Under the pieces are notes generated by a model. That model was not told where the DNA came from, made no database searches, and was given only the letters and a program-made list of their open reading frames with translations. Position numbers and translations under genes: made by a program. Shown here one piece after another: positions 49,685 to 58,344 of a stretch of DNA of 64,000 bases (the first letter of the stretch is position 1; the number at the start of each line of letters is the position of its first letter). The stretch comes from an uncultured Erythrobacter sp. Its GTDB lineage: Bacteria > Pseudomonadota > Alphaproteobacteria > Sphingomonadales > Sphingomonadaceae. Where the stretch lies: positions 62,001 to 126,000 of the forward strand of contig CANKYZ010000006.1 of the NCBI GenBank assembly GCA_947488325.1, given 5' to 3'.

Positions 49685-50868
49685 CGCAATAGGCCTCCTT
49701 CAACGCCGCACGCGGTCATTTCGACAAGCGCGCCTGCCTGGGTGCCATCCGCTAGATCTACCCGTGCATAATTGGGCGCATAGCCGGTGCCATCGCGTTC
49801 GGCGAGGATACTGAGGTTTTCTCCCACAAGGCTGGTGAGCCACGCTGCGCGGCGCTTGGCGACTCCAGTGCGCATTTCTGCGGCGCGAGCCTTAACTAGT
49901 GCGCGGTCAACTTGTGGCATCCGTGCAGCAGGCGTCCCGGGTCGCGGGGAATAGGGGAAGATGTGGCCGTGGACTATGTCCAATTCATCTATGATAGAAA
50001 GGTTCGCCGCGTGATGCTCGTCTGTCTCTGTCGGGAAACCTGCTATCAAGTCGGCGCCAATCGCTATCTCGGGCCGACGGTCTTTCAAACGGCGGACCAA
50101 TTCAACTGCATCAGAGCGCGAATGGCGGCGCTTCATCCGTTTTAAGATCAGGTCGTGGCCATGTTGAAGTGAGAGGTGGAGATGCGGCATCAGCCGCGCC
50201 TCGCTGGCGAACAACTCGAACAATTTCTCGTCAATTTCGATCCCGTCAAGCGACGACATGCGCAGTCTGGCAAGTCTCGGGAAGGCATCAAGCACCGCGC
50301 CCACTAGCGCGCCCAAAGGAGGGTTATCCTGCAAATCGTGTCCCCAGCTGGTGACATCCACTCCGGTCAATACAACTTCCTTCGCGCCCAGATCGAGATG
50401 ATGTTCTACTTCACGTAGCACTTCGGCAATGGCCATCGATCGGCTAGCGCCGCGACCCTGTGGGATGACACAAAACGTGCAGGCATGATCGCAGCCGTTC
50501 TGAACCGCGATGAAGGCGCGAGTCCGTGTGGGCGGGGCTGGCGCAACCGGCAACGGAACATTCCAACTGCGTGGGTCGAGTTTTGCATCATTGGCGATCA
50601 GCCCATCGACTTCGGGCATGGCGGCCAATTGGTCGCGCTCAATTTCAGCCGCGCAGCCTGTTACAATCAAGCGAGCGTCTGGGCGCGCGCGACGAGCTTT
50701 GCGGATTGCTTGGCGAGTCTGACGTACAGCTTCGGATGTGACCGCGCACGAGTTCACGACCACGACATCGCCAGCATCCGCAAGCATGACCTTCATCCGC
50801 TCGCTTTCTGCGATGTTGAGGCGGCAACCCAAAGAAACAATTTCTGGGGTCACGCAAAGTCGTCCCAT
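49681..50868 (-). CDS. mtaB: tRNA N6-threonylcarbamoyladenosine(37)-C2 methylthiotransferase
   Basis: A 395-residue radical-SAM methylthiotransferase of the MtaB (YqeV) type. N-terminal cluster ligands are Cys15, Cys41 and Cys72 (SLGCRLN, NSCAVT, GCAA); the radical-SAM cluster is Cys126-X3-Cys130-X2-Cys133 (GCDHACTFC). It makes ms2t6A in tRNA reading ANN codons. MtaB rather than MiaB fits the SLGCRLN start. The start overlaps dapF by 19 bp, so a GTG five codons in is an alternative. Confidence 0.88.
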   Translation of the reverse strand: MGRLCVTPEIVSLGCRLNIAESERMKVMLADAGDVVVVNSCAVTSEAVRQTRQAIRKARRARPDARLIVTGCAAEIERDQLAAMPEVDGLIANDAKLDPRSWNVPLPVAPAPPTRTRAFIAVQNGCDHACTFCVIPQGRGASRSMAIAEVLREVEHHLDLGAKEVVLTGVDVTSWGHDLQDNPPLGALVGAVLDAFPRLARLRMSSLDGIEIDEKLFELFASEARLMPHLHLSLQHGHDLILKRMKRRHSRSDAVELVRRLKDRRPEIAIGADLIAGFPTETDEHHAANLSIIDELDIVHGHIFPYSPRPGTPAARMPQVDRALVKARAAEMRTGVAKRRAAWLTSLVGENLSILAERDGTGYAPNYARVDLADGTQAGALVEMTACGVEGGLLR

Positions 50869-51671
50869 TCAAAGCTACCACGATAGGATTCGGTCGCAGG
50901 GCCAGCCATCAGGATTGTGCCGTCTTCGCGCCATTCGATCATCAGATCGCCACCGGGCAGGGTGACTATCGCTCGGCGTCCTGTCAGTCCGCGCCGCATA
51001 GCAGCAATTGCTGTCGCACAAGCCCCAGTGCCGCATGCCCGGGTTAGTCCTGCGCCACGCTCCCATACGCTTAATCGAAGGCGATCCTTTCCGATGAGAG
51101 AAGCGACATTGACGTTGATTCCTTGAGGAAACAGAGGATCGCATTCAATAACTGGGCCGAGAGTGGATAAGTCAATCGCGTCTGTATTGGGCACGAAGAA
51201 TACGACATGCGGATTGCCGACATTTACGGCTAATGGCTCTTCCAAAGTACCATTGTCGTTTGGCCATCCAACCGGCATTTTTGCAGTGTCCATCGCGTAT
51301 GCGAGCGGGATTGCTTCCCATTCAAAGCGCGGAGCCCTCATCTCCACGCTGGCACCGCCATCTGCAGGCTCAAGCTTTATTGATCCACCAGCGGTCTCAA
51401 CATCGGCTGGCTCACCGTGAAGGATCGCTACAGCGCGCGAGGCATTGCCGCAGGCTTCAACTTCGCTGCCATCAGAATTGAAGATCCGCATGAGGAAATC
51501 GTGGGTGATGCTCGGTTCTAACAGGATCAGTTGATCGCAGCCGATCCCTTCGCGCCTGTCGGAAAGTACACGCGCAATATTGGTGCTAATGTCAGGCATA
51601 GGCTCCTCTCGCGCATCAAGCACGATGAAGTCGTTTCCTAATCCATGCATTTTTACAAAAGGGACGCGCAT
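50850..51671 (-). CDS. dapF: diaminopimelate epimerase
   Basis: A 273-residue epimerase converting LL- to meso-diaminopimelate for lysine and peptidoglycan. The two catalytic cysteines are Cys74 (VEACGNASR) and Cys213 (TRACGTGACA). ATG 51671 begins the normal KMHGLGNDF N-terminus; an upstream ATG at 51719 would add 16 residues. It heads the dapF-mtaB-ftsY-yciB run. Confidence 0.95.
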   Translation of the reverse strand: MRVPFVKMHGLGNDFIVLDAREEPMPDISTNIARVLSDRREGIGCDQLILLEPSITHDFLMRIFNSDGSEVEACGNASRAVAILHGEPADVETAGGSIKLEPADGGASVEMRAPRFEWEAIPLAYAMDTAKMPVGWPNDNGTLEEPLAVNVGNPHVVFFVPNTDAIDLSTLGPVIECDPLFPQGINVNVASLIGKDRLRLSVWERGAGLTRACGTGACATAIAAMRRGLTGRRAIVTLPGGDLMIEWREDGTILMAGPATESYRGSFEWDDFA

Positions 51672-51727
51672 AACAGGGCTGCATTTATGCACGCGCAGCG
51701 CCAGCGTCCAGTCATTCACGCAATGCT

Positions 51728-53410
51728 TTAATGATTGACGATCTTTGGCAAGGCGGGCGCTTCGATATCAGACACGTTTGCAGCCGGCTGCCTGGCCGTT
51801 ACTGGCTCACTGTTATTCTCATCAACGATCGCCAGTTTACCGACCAGTGCGAGCCGCTCACGAACTTCTTGGGCGCTCTCTGGTTTGCCATAGAAATAGC
51901 CCTGACCCTTCAATTTCCCCATCGATTTAAGCGTCTTGAGGATGACTTCATCTTCGATTCCCTCAGCCGTGATTGGGAGATCAAGGCCACGTCCAAGCGA
52001 CACGATTGCATCGACAATTTTTGAACTGCTGTCGGGATTGCTGAGTTCGCTGACAAAGCTGCGATCAATTTTCAGTCGATCAAACGGCAATGTACGCAAT
52101 TGTTCGAGCGAGGAGTAACCCGTTCCAAAATCATCTAAGCTGATCTGTACGCCTTGATTGCGCAGGCTGGTAATGATTGAACGAACCATTCCGATGTTTT
52201 CGTGCAAACAGCTTTCTGTGATTTCCACTTCGAGCCTGTGAGCTGGGAAATCATGCTTGATCAGCATCTTCAATAGCTTTTGGGCAAACCACGGATCTCG
52301 CAATTGGATCGGTGAAATGTTGATCGACAGAGTTAGAGGATCTGCCCAACTGCCAGCGTCAACGAATGCTTGATCCATCAATTGGTCTGACATTTCCGTT
52401 ATCAGGCCAATCTCTTCGGCAATCGGGATAAAGATTTCTGGACTGACAATACCCATTTGCGTTGAGCGCCAGCGCGCCAGCATTTCAAACCCGACAAGCT
52501 CACCGGACTCCAGATCCACCTGTTGCTCGTAAAATGGCACAAACTCACCTTCGGTCAGCCCGCGGCGGATGCCGGATTCGAGTTCGTTGCGGAATCGCAA
52601 CTCATTTTCCATGGTGGGTTCAAACCAGAAATAGCGGTTCTTGCCTTGCTTTTTGGCGTGGTACATCGCGATATCCGCACGCTGCATAAGCGCCGCAGAG
52701 CCGTCTGCGGCAGAATTAAAGCCATCGTCATCATGATCGGTTGACACACCAATTGATATTGTTGCGTCCAGCGTCACGTCCTCGAGCTGGAACGGGAGGG
52801 TTATCTTTTCGTAAAGCCGGATGACGAAATCATCGACACGATCTCGATTGGCGGCGTCGTAACTGGTAATGACCGCAAATTCATCGCCACCAAGTCGCGC
52901 CAGACTGGCATCTTTGGGCAATTGATCTCTGATGCGTGCACTCATTTCAACCAGAACTTCGTCTCCGACCGAATGACCATGTATGTCGTTGATTTGTTTA
53001 AAGTTATCGAGGTCAATCATACAATATGCAACGGCAAGAGCTTGCGAACTTGCATGCATGCGAAGAGTCTCGGTCGCAGCTTCCATGCTGCGGCGGTTAA
53101 GGCAGCTAGTCAGAGGGTCAATTTCTGCTAATTCGCGCGCGAGGGTTTCGGCGCGGCGCCGTTCACCAATTTCATTTTGTAATTCGCGATAACGACGCCA
53201 TCCAAAGATAATCAGCACAACATTGAGCAAAAGCGCATTCACCAGCAGGTTGTCTGGGCCAACGCCGTCGGAGAATACTGCATCGATTGCCTTGGGTAAG
53301 ACTGAACTGCCTGTTGCCACAAACAAGATAATTGCCGCTGTGGCGATGCCAAGCGCGACTAGATCGCGATCTGCGTTGTTCAGCCAACTGTTGTGCTCTT
53401 TATTCGGCAA
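51728..53410 (-). CDS. membrane GGDEF-EAL protein (cyclic di-GMP turnover)
   Basis: A 560-residue protein with two TM helices (about 18-38 and 56-72), a GGDEF domain (intact GGDEF at 174-178, IDLDNF upstream) and an EAL domain (about 285-530). The signature EAL is EML at 309-311, keeping the catalytic Glu; downstream NISPIQLRDPWF, EITES and DDFGTGYSSL motifs are present. No RxxD inhibitory site precedes GGDEF. Both activities are possible. It lies 57 bp upstream of dapF. Confidence 0.9.
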   Translation of the reverse strand: MPNKEHNSWLNNADRDLVALGIATAAIILFVATGSSVLPKAIDAVFSDGVGPDNLLVNALLLNVVLIIFGWRRYRELQNEIGERRRAETLARELAEIDPLTSCLNRRSMEAATETLRMHASSQALAVAYCMIDLDNFKQINDIHGHSVGDEVLVEMSARIRDQLPKDASLARLGGDEFAVITSYDAANRDRVDDFVIRLYEKITLPFQLEDVTLDATISIGVSTDHDDDGFNSAADGSAALMQRADIAMYHAKKQGKNRYFWFEPTMENELRFRNELESGIRRGLTEGEFVPFYEQQVDLESGELVGFEMLARWRSTQMGIVSPEIFIPIAEEIGLITEMSDQLMDQAFVDAGSWADPLTLSINISPIQLRDPWFAQKLLKMLIKHDFPAHRLEVEITESCLHENIGMVRSIITSLRNQGVQISLDDFGTGYSSLEQLRTLPFDRLKIDRSFVSELSNPDSSSKIVDAIVSLGRGLDLPITAEGIEDEVILKTLKSMGKLKGQGYFYGKPESAQEVRERLALVGKLAIVDENNSEPVTARQPAANVSDIEAPALPKIVNH

Positions 53411-53596
53411 CTCGATTGCTCCCCAACTCCCACCGCCCGCACTGTATTTGCGAGATATTTGGGTAAGCCTATGCGTTACGACACTGAAAATAGAGTTAAC
53501 TCTCTGGGGAATTTACGTGTGGCGGGGGTGGCTCATTGAGCAGTGGGGGATTAACGGATACGCTTTTAATGCTGATATTCTGTAAGGAGAGCGATC

Positions 53597-54019
53597 ATGG
53601 CTACATCTAGGCCCAATTACTGGTTGGTGAAGTCTGAGCCCTTCAAATATAGCTGGGATGACCTCGTAAAAGAAGTTGAGGGCACGTGGGATGGTGTGCG
53701 CAACCATTCTGCGAAGCTCAATTTGCGCGCCATGGAAGTCGGCGATGAGTGCTTTTTCTATCACTCAAGGGAGGGGCTGGAAATTGTGGGTATTTGCGAG
53801 GTTTCTGTCTCCGGCATTATGGATCCAACTGACGAAACCGGCAAATGGGACGCAGTCAAAGTCAAGCCAAAGCGAAAGCTTGGCAAACCAGTGACGCTCA
53901 AGCAGATCAAAGCCGAACCGCGACTTGCGGAATGTGAACTTGTGCGGTTGTCGCGGCTCTCTGTTGCGAAGGTCAGGCCTGATGAGTGGGACTTGATCTG
54001 CGAAATGGCCGAAGGGTAG
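53597..54019 (+). CDS. EVE domain protein
   Basis: A 140-residue protein that is a single EVE domain (PUA-like fold): NYWLVKSEPFKYSWDDL, WDGVRNHSAKLNLRAMEVGDECFFYHS and WDLICEM are standard blocks. EVE domains bind modified bases in DNA or RNA; the target here is unknown. A good RBS (AAGGAGAG) precedes ATG 53597. It converges with the TPP enzyme gene, with 6 bp between the stop codons. Confidence 0.9.
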   Translation: MATSRPNYWLVKSEPFKYSWDDLVKEVEGTWDGVRNHSAKLNLRAMEVGDECFFYHSREGLEIVGICEVSVSGIMDPTDETGKWDAVKVKPKRKLGKPVTLKQIKAEPRLAECELVRLSRLSVAKVRPDEWDLICEMAEG

Positions 54020-54025
54020 GGTAGA

Positions 54026-55741
54026 CTAAGCTTTTGCGCGAAGCCTGCTAATTGTTGCGCCGCTGGCGGCTAGCTGTTCCACGTCAATTTTCATGTGGAT
54101 GAGGCGTAGACCGGTACGTGTTTGTGCTTCAGCCAAGGCGTCGGTAAATTCCTGCGTTGTTGCCGCCGTGGAGCTCCATCCACCGAATGCTGCGCCCAGT
54201 GCCGCAAAATCTGGATTGGCCAGCCGGGTGCCAGAAATACGTCCGGGGTATTCACGTTCCTGATGCATGCGGATCGTGCCATAGGCGCCATTGTCGACAA
54301 CGAGCACCAACAGGTTGACTCCGTGTTGAACTGCGGTGGCAAGTTCCTGGCCATTCATCAGAAAATCGCCATCGCCAGCGACTGCGACCACGGTCCGATC
54401 AATATAGCGAAGCGCTGCGGCGATACTGGCGGGCACTCCGTAGCCCATCGCCCCGGCAGTTGGTGCAAGCTGGCTAGGATACCCGGCATAGCGCCAATAT
54501 CGGTGCCACCATCCGGCAAAGTTGCCCGCACCATTACAAATGATCGCATTCGAGGGCAGGACTTCGCGCATCACGGTAACGCAAGCCGCCATATCCAACG
54601 CCGGAGGGCTGTCCGAAGGTTTGTGGGTTGCCCATTCTTCCCATTCGCGATGCGCCTGCGTTCCAGCATCAAAGGAGATGATCGAATGGTCATCCCACAA
54701 TGATGCAGCTTCTGCGAACTCATCCACGCTTGCAGCGATTGGCAAATCTGTACGGTAAACCCGGCCCAGTTCATCGGAGTCTGGGTGCACGTGGACCAAC
54801 AATTGATCGGGATGCTCGATGGTGGGGAAAGAATACCCATCAGTGGTCGCTTCTCCCAATCGTGCCCCTACGCAAAGGATGAAATCGGAGTCCTTCACCC
54901 GCTGGACCAGTGACGGGTTGGGGCCATAGCCCAAATTGCCCGCATAGGCGGCGGAAGCTGGATCAATCGCATCTTGCCGGCGGAACGCAGTAGCAACCGG
55001 CAGGCCGATCCGTTCGGCAAAACTTTGGAAATGTTCGCGAGCTTTGGTGTTCCAGCCTGCTCCGCCAATGATCGCTATTGGACTGGTCGCATCGGTTAGC
55101 ATCGCGAATAAAGCTTGCATAGCATCTGGACAAACAGCTTGGGCAGGGCGGGTGACAAGCGGTCGCGGCTTTAGTTCTGTCGATACTAAATCGCACAGCA
55201 TATCCTCTGGCAACGCGAGCACAACTGGACCGGGTCTACCGCTGATCGCAACAGAGTAAGCCCGCGCAATATATTCAGGAATGCGAGCTGGATCATCGAT
55301 CCGCGCGGCCCATTTGCAGATCGGGCCAAAAAAGGCTTCGAAATTGACTTCTTGAAACCCTTCGCGGTCGCGCATGGGCCGGGCAACGTCGCCCACAAAC
55401 AGGATCATGGGTTGCGAATCTTGATGCGCGACATGCACGCCAATACTGGCGTTTGTGGCGCCCGGACCGCGTGTAACAAAGGCGACACCTGGATGGCCTG
55501 AACTGGCCGCGCTCATCGCACCATCGGCGCAGGCCATAAACGCTGCTCCGCCCTCTTGACGACAAGTGACAGTTTCAATGTCCGAACGTTCATGCAGCGC
55601 ATCAAGGACAGCCAGGAAACTCTCCCCCGGCACAGTGAAGACCCGGTCGGTTCCTTGGATTGAAAGGCAATCAACTAGCAGTTCTGCGGCGGTCTGCCAG
55701 GCGTTCTGATCTGTCTCTGTCACGCTAGTTCTTACTCCCAT
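54026..55741 (-). CDS. acetolactate synthase-like thiamine pyrophosphate enzyme
   Basis: A 571-residue TPP enzyme with the layout of acetolactate synthase/glyoxylate carboligase relatives. The N-terminal PYR domain has the cofactor-activating Glu40 (FTVPGESF), a central domain follows, and the PP domain carries the TPP motif GDGDF...DNGAYG. Without biosynthetic neighbours such as ilvN or ilvC, the product is uncertain; it may be a catabolic ligase or decarboxylase. The divergent CtrA box lies 91 bp upstream. Confidence 0.8.
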   Translation of the reverse strand: MGVRTSVTETDQNAWQTAAELLVDCLSIQGTDRVFTVPGESFLAVLDALHERSDIETVTCRQEGGAAFMACADGAMSAASSGHPGVAFVTRGPGATNASIGVHVAHQDSQPMILFVGDVARPMRDREGFQEVNFEAFFGPICKWAARIDDPARIPEYIARAYSVAISGRPGPVVLALPEDMLCDLVSTELKPRPLVTRPAQAVCPDAMQALFAMLTDATSPIAIIGGAGWNTKAREHFQSFAERIGLPVATAFRRQDAIDPASAAYAGNLGYGPNPSLVQRVKDSDFILCVGARLGEATTDGYSFPTIEHPDQLLVHVHPDSDELGRVYRTDLPIAASVDEFAEAASLWDDHSIISFDAGTQAHREWEEWATHKPSDSPPALDMAACVTVMREVLPSNAIICNGAGNFAGWWHRYWRYAGYPSQLAPTAGAMGYGVPASIAAALRYIDRTVVAVAGDGDFLMNGQELATAVQHGVNLLVLVVDNGAYGTIRMHQEREYPGRISGTRLANPDFAALGAAFGGWSSTAATTQEFTDALAEAQTRTGLRLIHMKIDVEQLAASGATISRLRAKA

Positions 55742-55831
55742 TTCACTGCCGCTTAAGTCGTCTGGCGATTAACCACAACCCGGCCTTACTGTCCCTTTTT
55801 TGGGCAGTGCATATGCGGCCCTGTCTGAAAG

Positions 55832-55847
55832 TTAAGAAATCGTTAAC
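55832..55847 (+). promoter_or_regulatory. consensus CtrA binding site
   Basis: TTAAGAAATCGTTAAC fits the full CtrA consensus TTAA-N7-TTAAC exactly. It lies 10 bp before the start of the small membrane protein gene and 91 bp upstream of the divergent TPP enzyme start, so it could control either. In Caulobacter such boxes overlap -35 elements; here the distance to the small gene suggests a repressing or leader-overlapping position. Confidence 0.65.
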
Positions 55848-55857
55848 TCCTAATCGC

Positions 55858-56112
55858 ATGACTTATGCGACTCTTTCCGGCGCACATGTAGTGCGCAATT
55901 CCAGCATTGCAGAAGGCCGCCTGCGGCGCAGTTTGGTTCTGACTGATGAACGATCGCAGCATCCATTTCGTGCCAGTCTGCCACCGCATGTTCGCGATGA
56001 TATTCACGATATTCCTGCGGAAAGTCTTTGGCGATTGACGGTTGATGATGTTCGCGGGTTTGCCAGCACCTATGTTGCTGCGACTGCGGCTGTACTCGTC
56101 TTCATCATGTAA
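55858..56112 (+). CDS. small tail-anchored protein of unknown function
   Basis: An 84-residue protein: a basic N-terminal half (EGRLRRSLVLTDERSQHPFRASLPPH), an acidic patch (DDIHDIPAES), and a C-terminal hydrophobic segment (about 66-84, FASTYVAATAAVLVFIM) ending at the stop, suggesting membrane insertion by the tail. No family recognised. ATG 55858 is preferred to an upstream in-frame start that would read through the CtrA box. Converges with the MFS gene. Confidence 0.55.
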   Translation: MTYATLSGAHVVRNSSIAEGRLRRSLVLTDERSQHPFRASLPPHVRDDIHDIPAESLWRLTVDDVRGFASTYVAATAAVLVFIM

Positions 56113-56119
56113 CTTTGGC

Positions 56120-57517
56120 CTAGTTACCAGTCGTTGCCAGCCAAGCTTGTTTTTCGGCCTGAAACAAACGCCAGCCTAGCCACGCTGAAATCACCGACAT
56201 CGCTGCTGCAAACAGCAGTTGGTCCACCACTGGAATTCCCAGTGATGTCAGACCGATTGCCATGATTGATCCTATCACCATCGACAGCGAATTTACGATA
56301 TTGTTGGCCGCAATCGTGCGGGATGCAGCGTCATCTTCACAGCGGGTCGTCAGGAACGCATATAGCGGAACTACGAACATCCCTCCTGCGGTAGAAATGC
56401 CAAGCAACATCAGAGATAGCGGGATCGCCAACGGTTCCATTATCCAAGTTTGGACTGGGAGTAACTCACCGCCAGAATTTGGTATCCATGCTTTGGCGAC
56501 AACATAAAAACCGATCAGGAACACACCCATCACAACCACGGAGATGGGTGAATATCGTGCAGACACTTCTCCCTTCAACAGTGCATTGATACTCACCGAA
56601 CCGATCGCGATACCAATAGAGAAAATCACTAGGAAAAGGCTGGCGACTTCCTTGCTGGCGAGCAGTTGGTTCTTGGCCAATGGCGGGAATTGGATGAACA
56701 GCACAGCCCCGATGGTCCAGAAAAAGCTGATCGCAACGATGGAGAGCCAAATTTCGCGGTTGTGCATTGTATCGCGGATCAATTTGTAGCTCATGACCAC
56801 TTGGTCTGCAACTGCCACAGGCGCATAGCCAACCCAGCGTAGTATTGGATTGCTAACCTTGCGGGCATAGGGTTCAAGCAGAGGGTAGTGCATTTCATAA
56901 TCGCTCTGCGGCGGAGCGTCAGGTACATAACGGCTTACTAAATAGCCGACGATTGCGGTCAGGACGATCAGCACCATGGCGATTTCCACTGCAATAAACC
57001 CAGCCAGGATCGTGCCGGATAGGATCGCAATATATGTCCCCGCTTCGACCAATCCGGTGCCGGGGAGAACTTCATCTTTATTGAGGTGTTGCGGCAGGAT
57101 CGCGTATTTGATCGGTCCCAGAAATGTCGATTGTGCTGCAGCGAGGAACACCACGAACAGCAGCAAGGGGATCGCTACACTGTCCACCATTATCCCTTGC
57201 CAAGCCATAAACAGGCCGATCACACCGAGCGACGCCCAACCAATCTCACAAAGCTTAACGATGCGGATAATTTTGGCTTTGTCATGCGTATCGGCCAATT
57301 GTCCCGCCAGCGCGGAAAAGAGTACGAATGGCGCGATGAAAATGACTGATGAGAGCCCGCTGAAGAGAGCTTCTTGCTGTTCATCACTATAGACTGTGTA
57401 AACCACGAAAAGGACCAGCGCGGTCTTATACAGATTGTCGTTGAATGCGTTGAAGAATTGCGTGACCATCAGTGGCAAAAAGCGCTTTTGGCGCATGAGA
57501 TGGGTCGTAGTTGTCAT
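56120..57517 (-). CDS. MFS transporter, LplT-like
   Basis: A 465-residue transporter with twelve expected TM segments. MRQKRFLPLMVTQFFNAFNDNLYKTALVLF resembles the start of lysophospholipid transporter LplT and related Aas-linked carriers; QLADTHDKAKIIRIVKLCEI is the cytosolic A-motif loop. No acyltransferase gene is attached here. ATG 57517 fits the family; the longer frame adds 36 Cys/Lys-rich residues. Divergent from pgsA. Confidence 0.75.
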   Translation of the reverse strand: MTTTTHLMRQKRFLPLMVTQFFNAFNDNLYKTALVLFVVYTVYSDEQQEALFSGLSSVIFIAPFVLFSALAGQLADTHDKAKIIRIVKLCEIGWASLGVIGLFMAWQGIMVDSVAIPLLLFVVFLAAAQSTFLGPIKYAILPQHLNKDEVLPGTGLVEAGTYIAILSGTILAGFIAVEIAMVLIVLTAIVGYLVSRYVPDAPPQSDYEMHYPLLEPYARKVSNPILRWVGYAPVAVADQVVMSYKLIRDTMHNREIWLSIVAISFFWTIGAVLFIQFPPLAKNQLLASKEVASLFLVIFSIGIAIGSVSINALLKGEVSARYSPISVVVMGVFLIGFYVVAKAWIPNSGGELLPVQTWIMEPLAIPLSLMLLGISTAGGMFVVPLYAFLTTRCEDDAASRTIAANNIVNSLSMVIGSIMAIGLTSLGIPVVDQLLFAAAMSVISAWLGWRLFQAEKQAWLATTGN

Positions 57518-57649
57518 ACGTAATTTAGCGCCCGCCAGTTTCCCGAAGGGAACGACATAGCGATCACACCACGGTGCACAAGGCTTGTGCATGCTTACAA
57601 TGGTTAGTGTTTTGCATTGGCGCACAAGCGGCTAAGGGAGTGTTCAGCT

Positions 57650-58258
57650 ATGATGACGCTGCCAAACATACTCACCATGTCGCGGATATTCGCGCTGCCT
57701 TTGCTCGGTTTCTTCTTGTGGTGGCCAGATTGGAAACTTGGCTATCTCATCGGATTTGTGCTTTATAGCCTGATTGCGATCACCGATTATTTTGATGGGT
57801 ATCTGGCACGAGCCCAGGGAACGGTGTCGAAATTGGGCATTTTCCTAGATCCCATTGCTGACAAAATAATGGTTGCATCTGTCATCCTGATCCTGACTGC
57901 TCAAGGTTATCTGCGTGGGCCTTATGTTGGCGATATGCATGTAATCGCTGGCACAGTGATCCTTATGCGAGAGATCGCGGTGTCGGGTCTTCGCGAATTT
58001 CTCGGCGGGATTCAGGTGTCTGTGCCGGTCTCGAAACTGGCAAAATGGAAGACTACGTTCCAATTGGTTGCTTTGGGCGCCCTAATTTTGGGTGGAGCGA
58101 TCCACGGTCAGCCGTGCCAATCTCCTGGTCCTGATTGTCAAACCATCGCCGAAAGCTGGGTCCACGTGGTTGGCTTGGCAAGCCTTTGGGCCGCAGCGGT
58201 CCTGACCTGTGTTACCGGCTGGGATTACTTGCGGGTTGGTTTAAAGCATATGGATTGA
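57650..58258 (+). CDS. pgsA: CDP-diacylglycerol-glycerol-3-phosphate phosphatidyltransferase
   Basis: A 202-residue inner-membrane enzyme of phosphatidylglycerol synthesis. The CDP-alcohol phosphotransferase motif runs D49-G50-x2-A53-R54-x8-G63-x3-D67-x3-D71 (TDYFDGYLARAQGTVSKLG... DPIADK). ATG 57650 is followed by LPNILTMSRI, the standard start. It uses the CDP-DAG that CdsA, encoded at 31034-31831, produces. Confidence 0.95.
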   Translation: MMTLPNILTMSRIFALPLLGFFLWWPDWKLGYLIGFVLYSLIAITDYFDGYLARAQGTVSKLGIFLDPIADKIMVASVILILTAQGYLRGPYVGDMHVIAGTVILMREIAVSGLREFLGGIQVSVPVSKLAKWKTTFQLVALGALILGGAIHGQPCQSPGPDCQTIAESWVHVVGLASLWAAAVLTCVTGWDYLRVGLKHMD

Positions 58259-58344
58259 TTGAGATAAACGAGGCGTGTCGTAAAAAAGTTCTAGGTATTG
58301 ACGGCTTTCTTCACTGAGAAGTCGCCGCTCTTTTTTGCGAACAG

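Noticed and set aside
58290..58330. Possible terminator after pgsA ending in CTCTTTTTT
   Set aside because: A U-run is present, but the preceding bases do not form a continuous stem, so I do not list it as a terminator.
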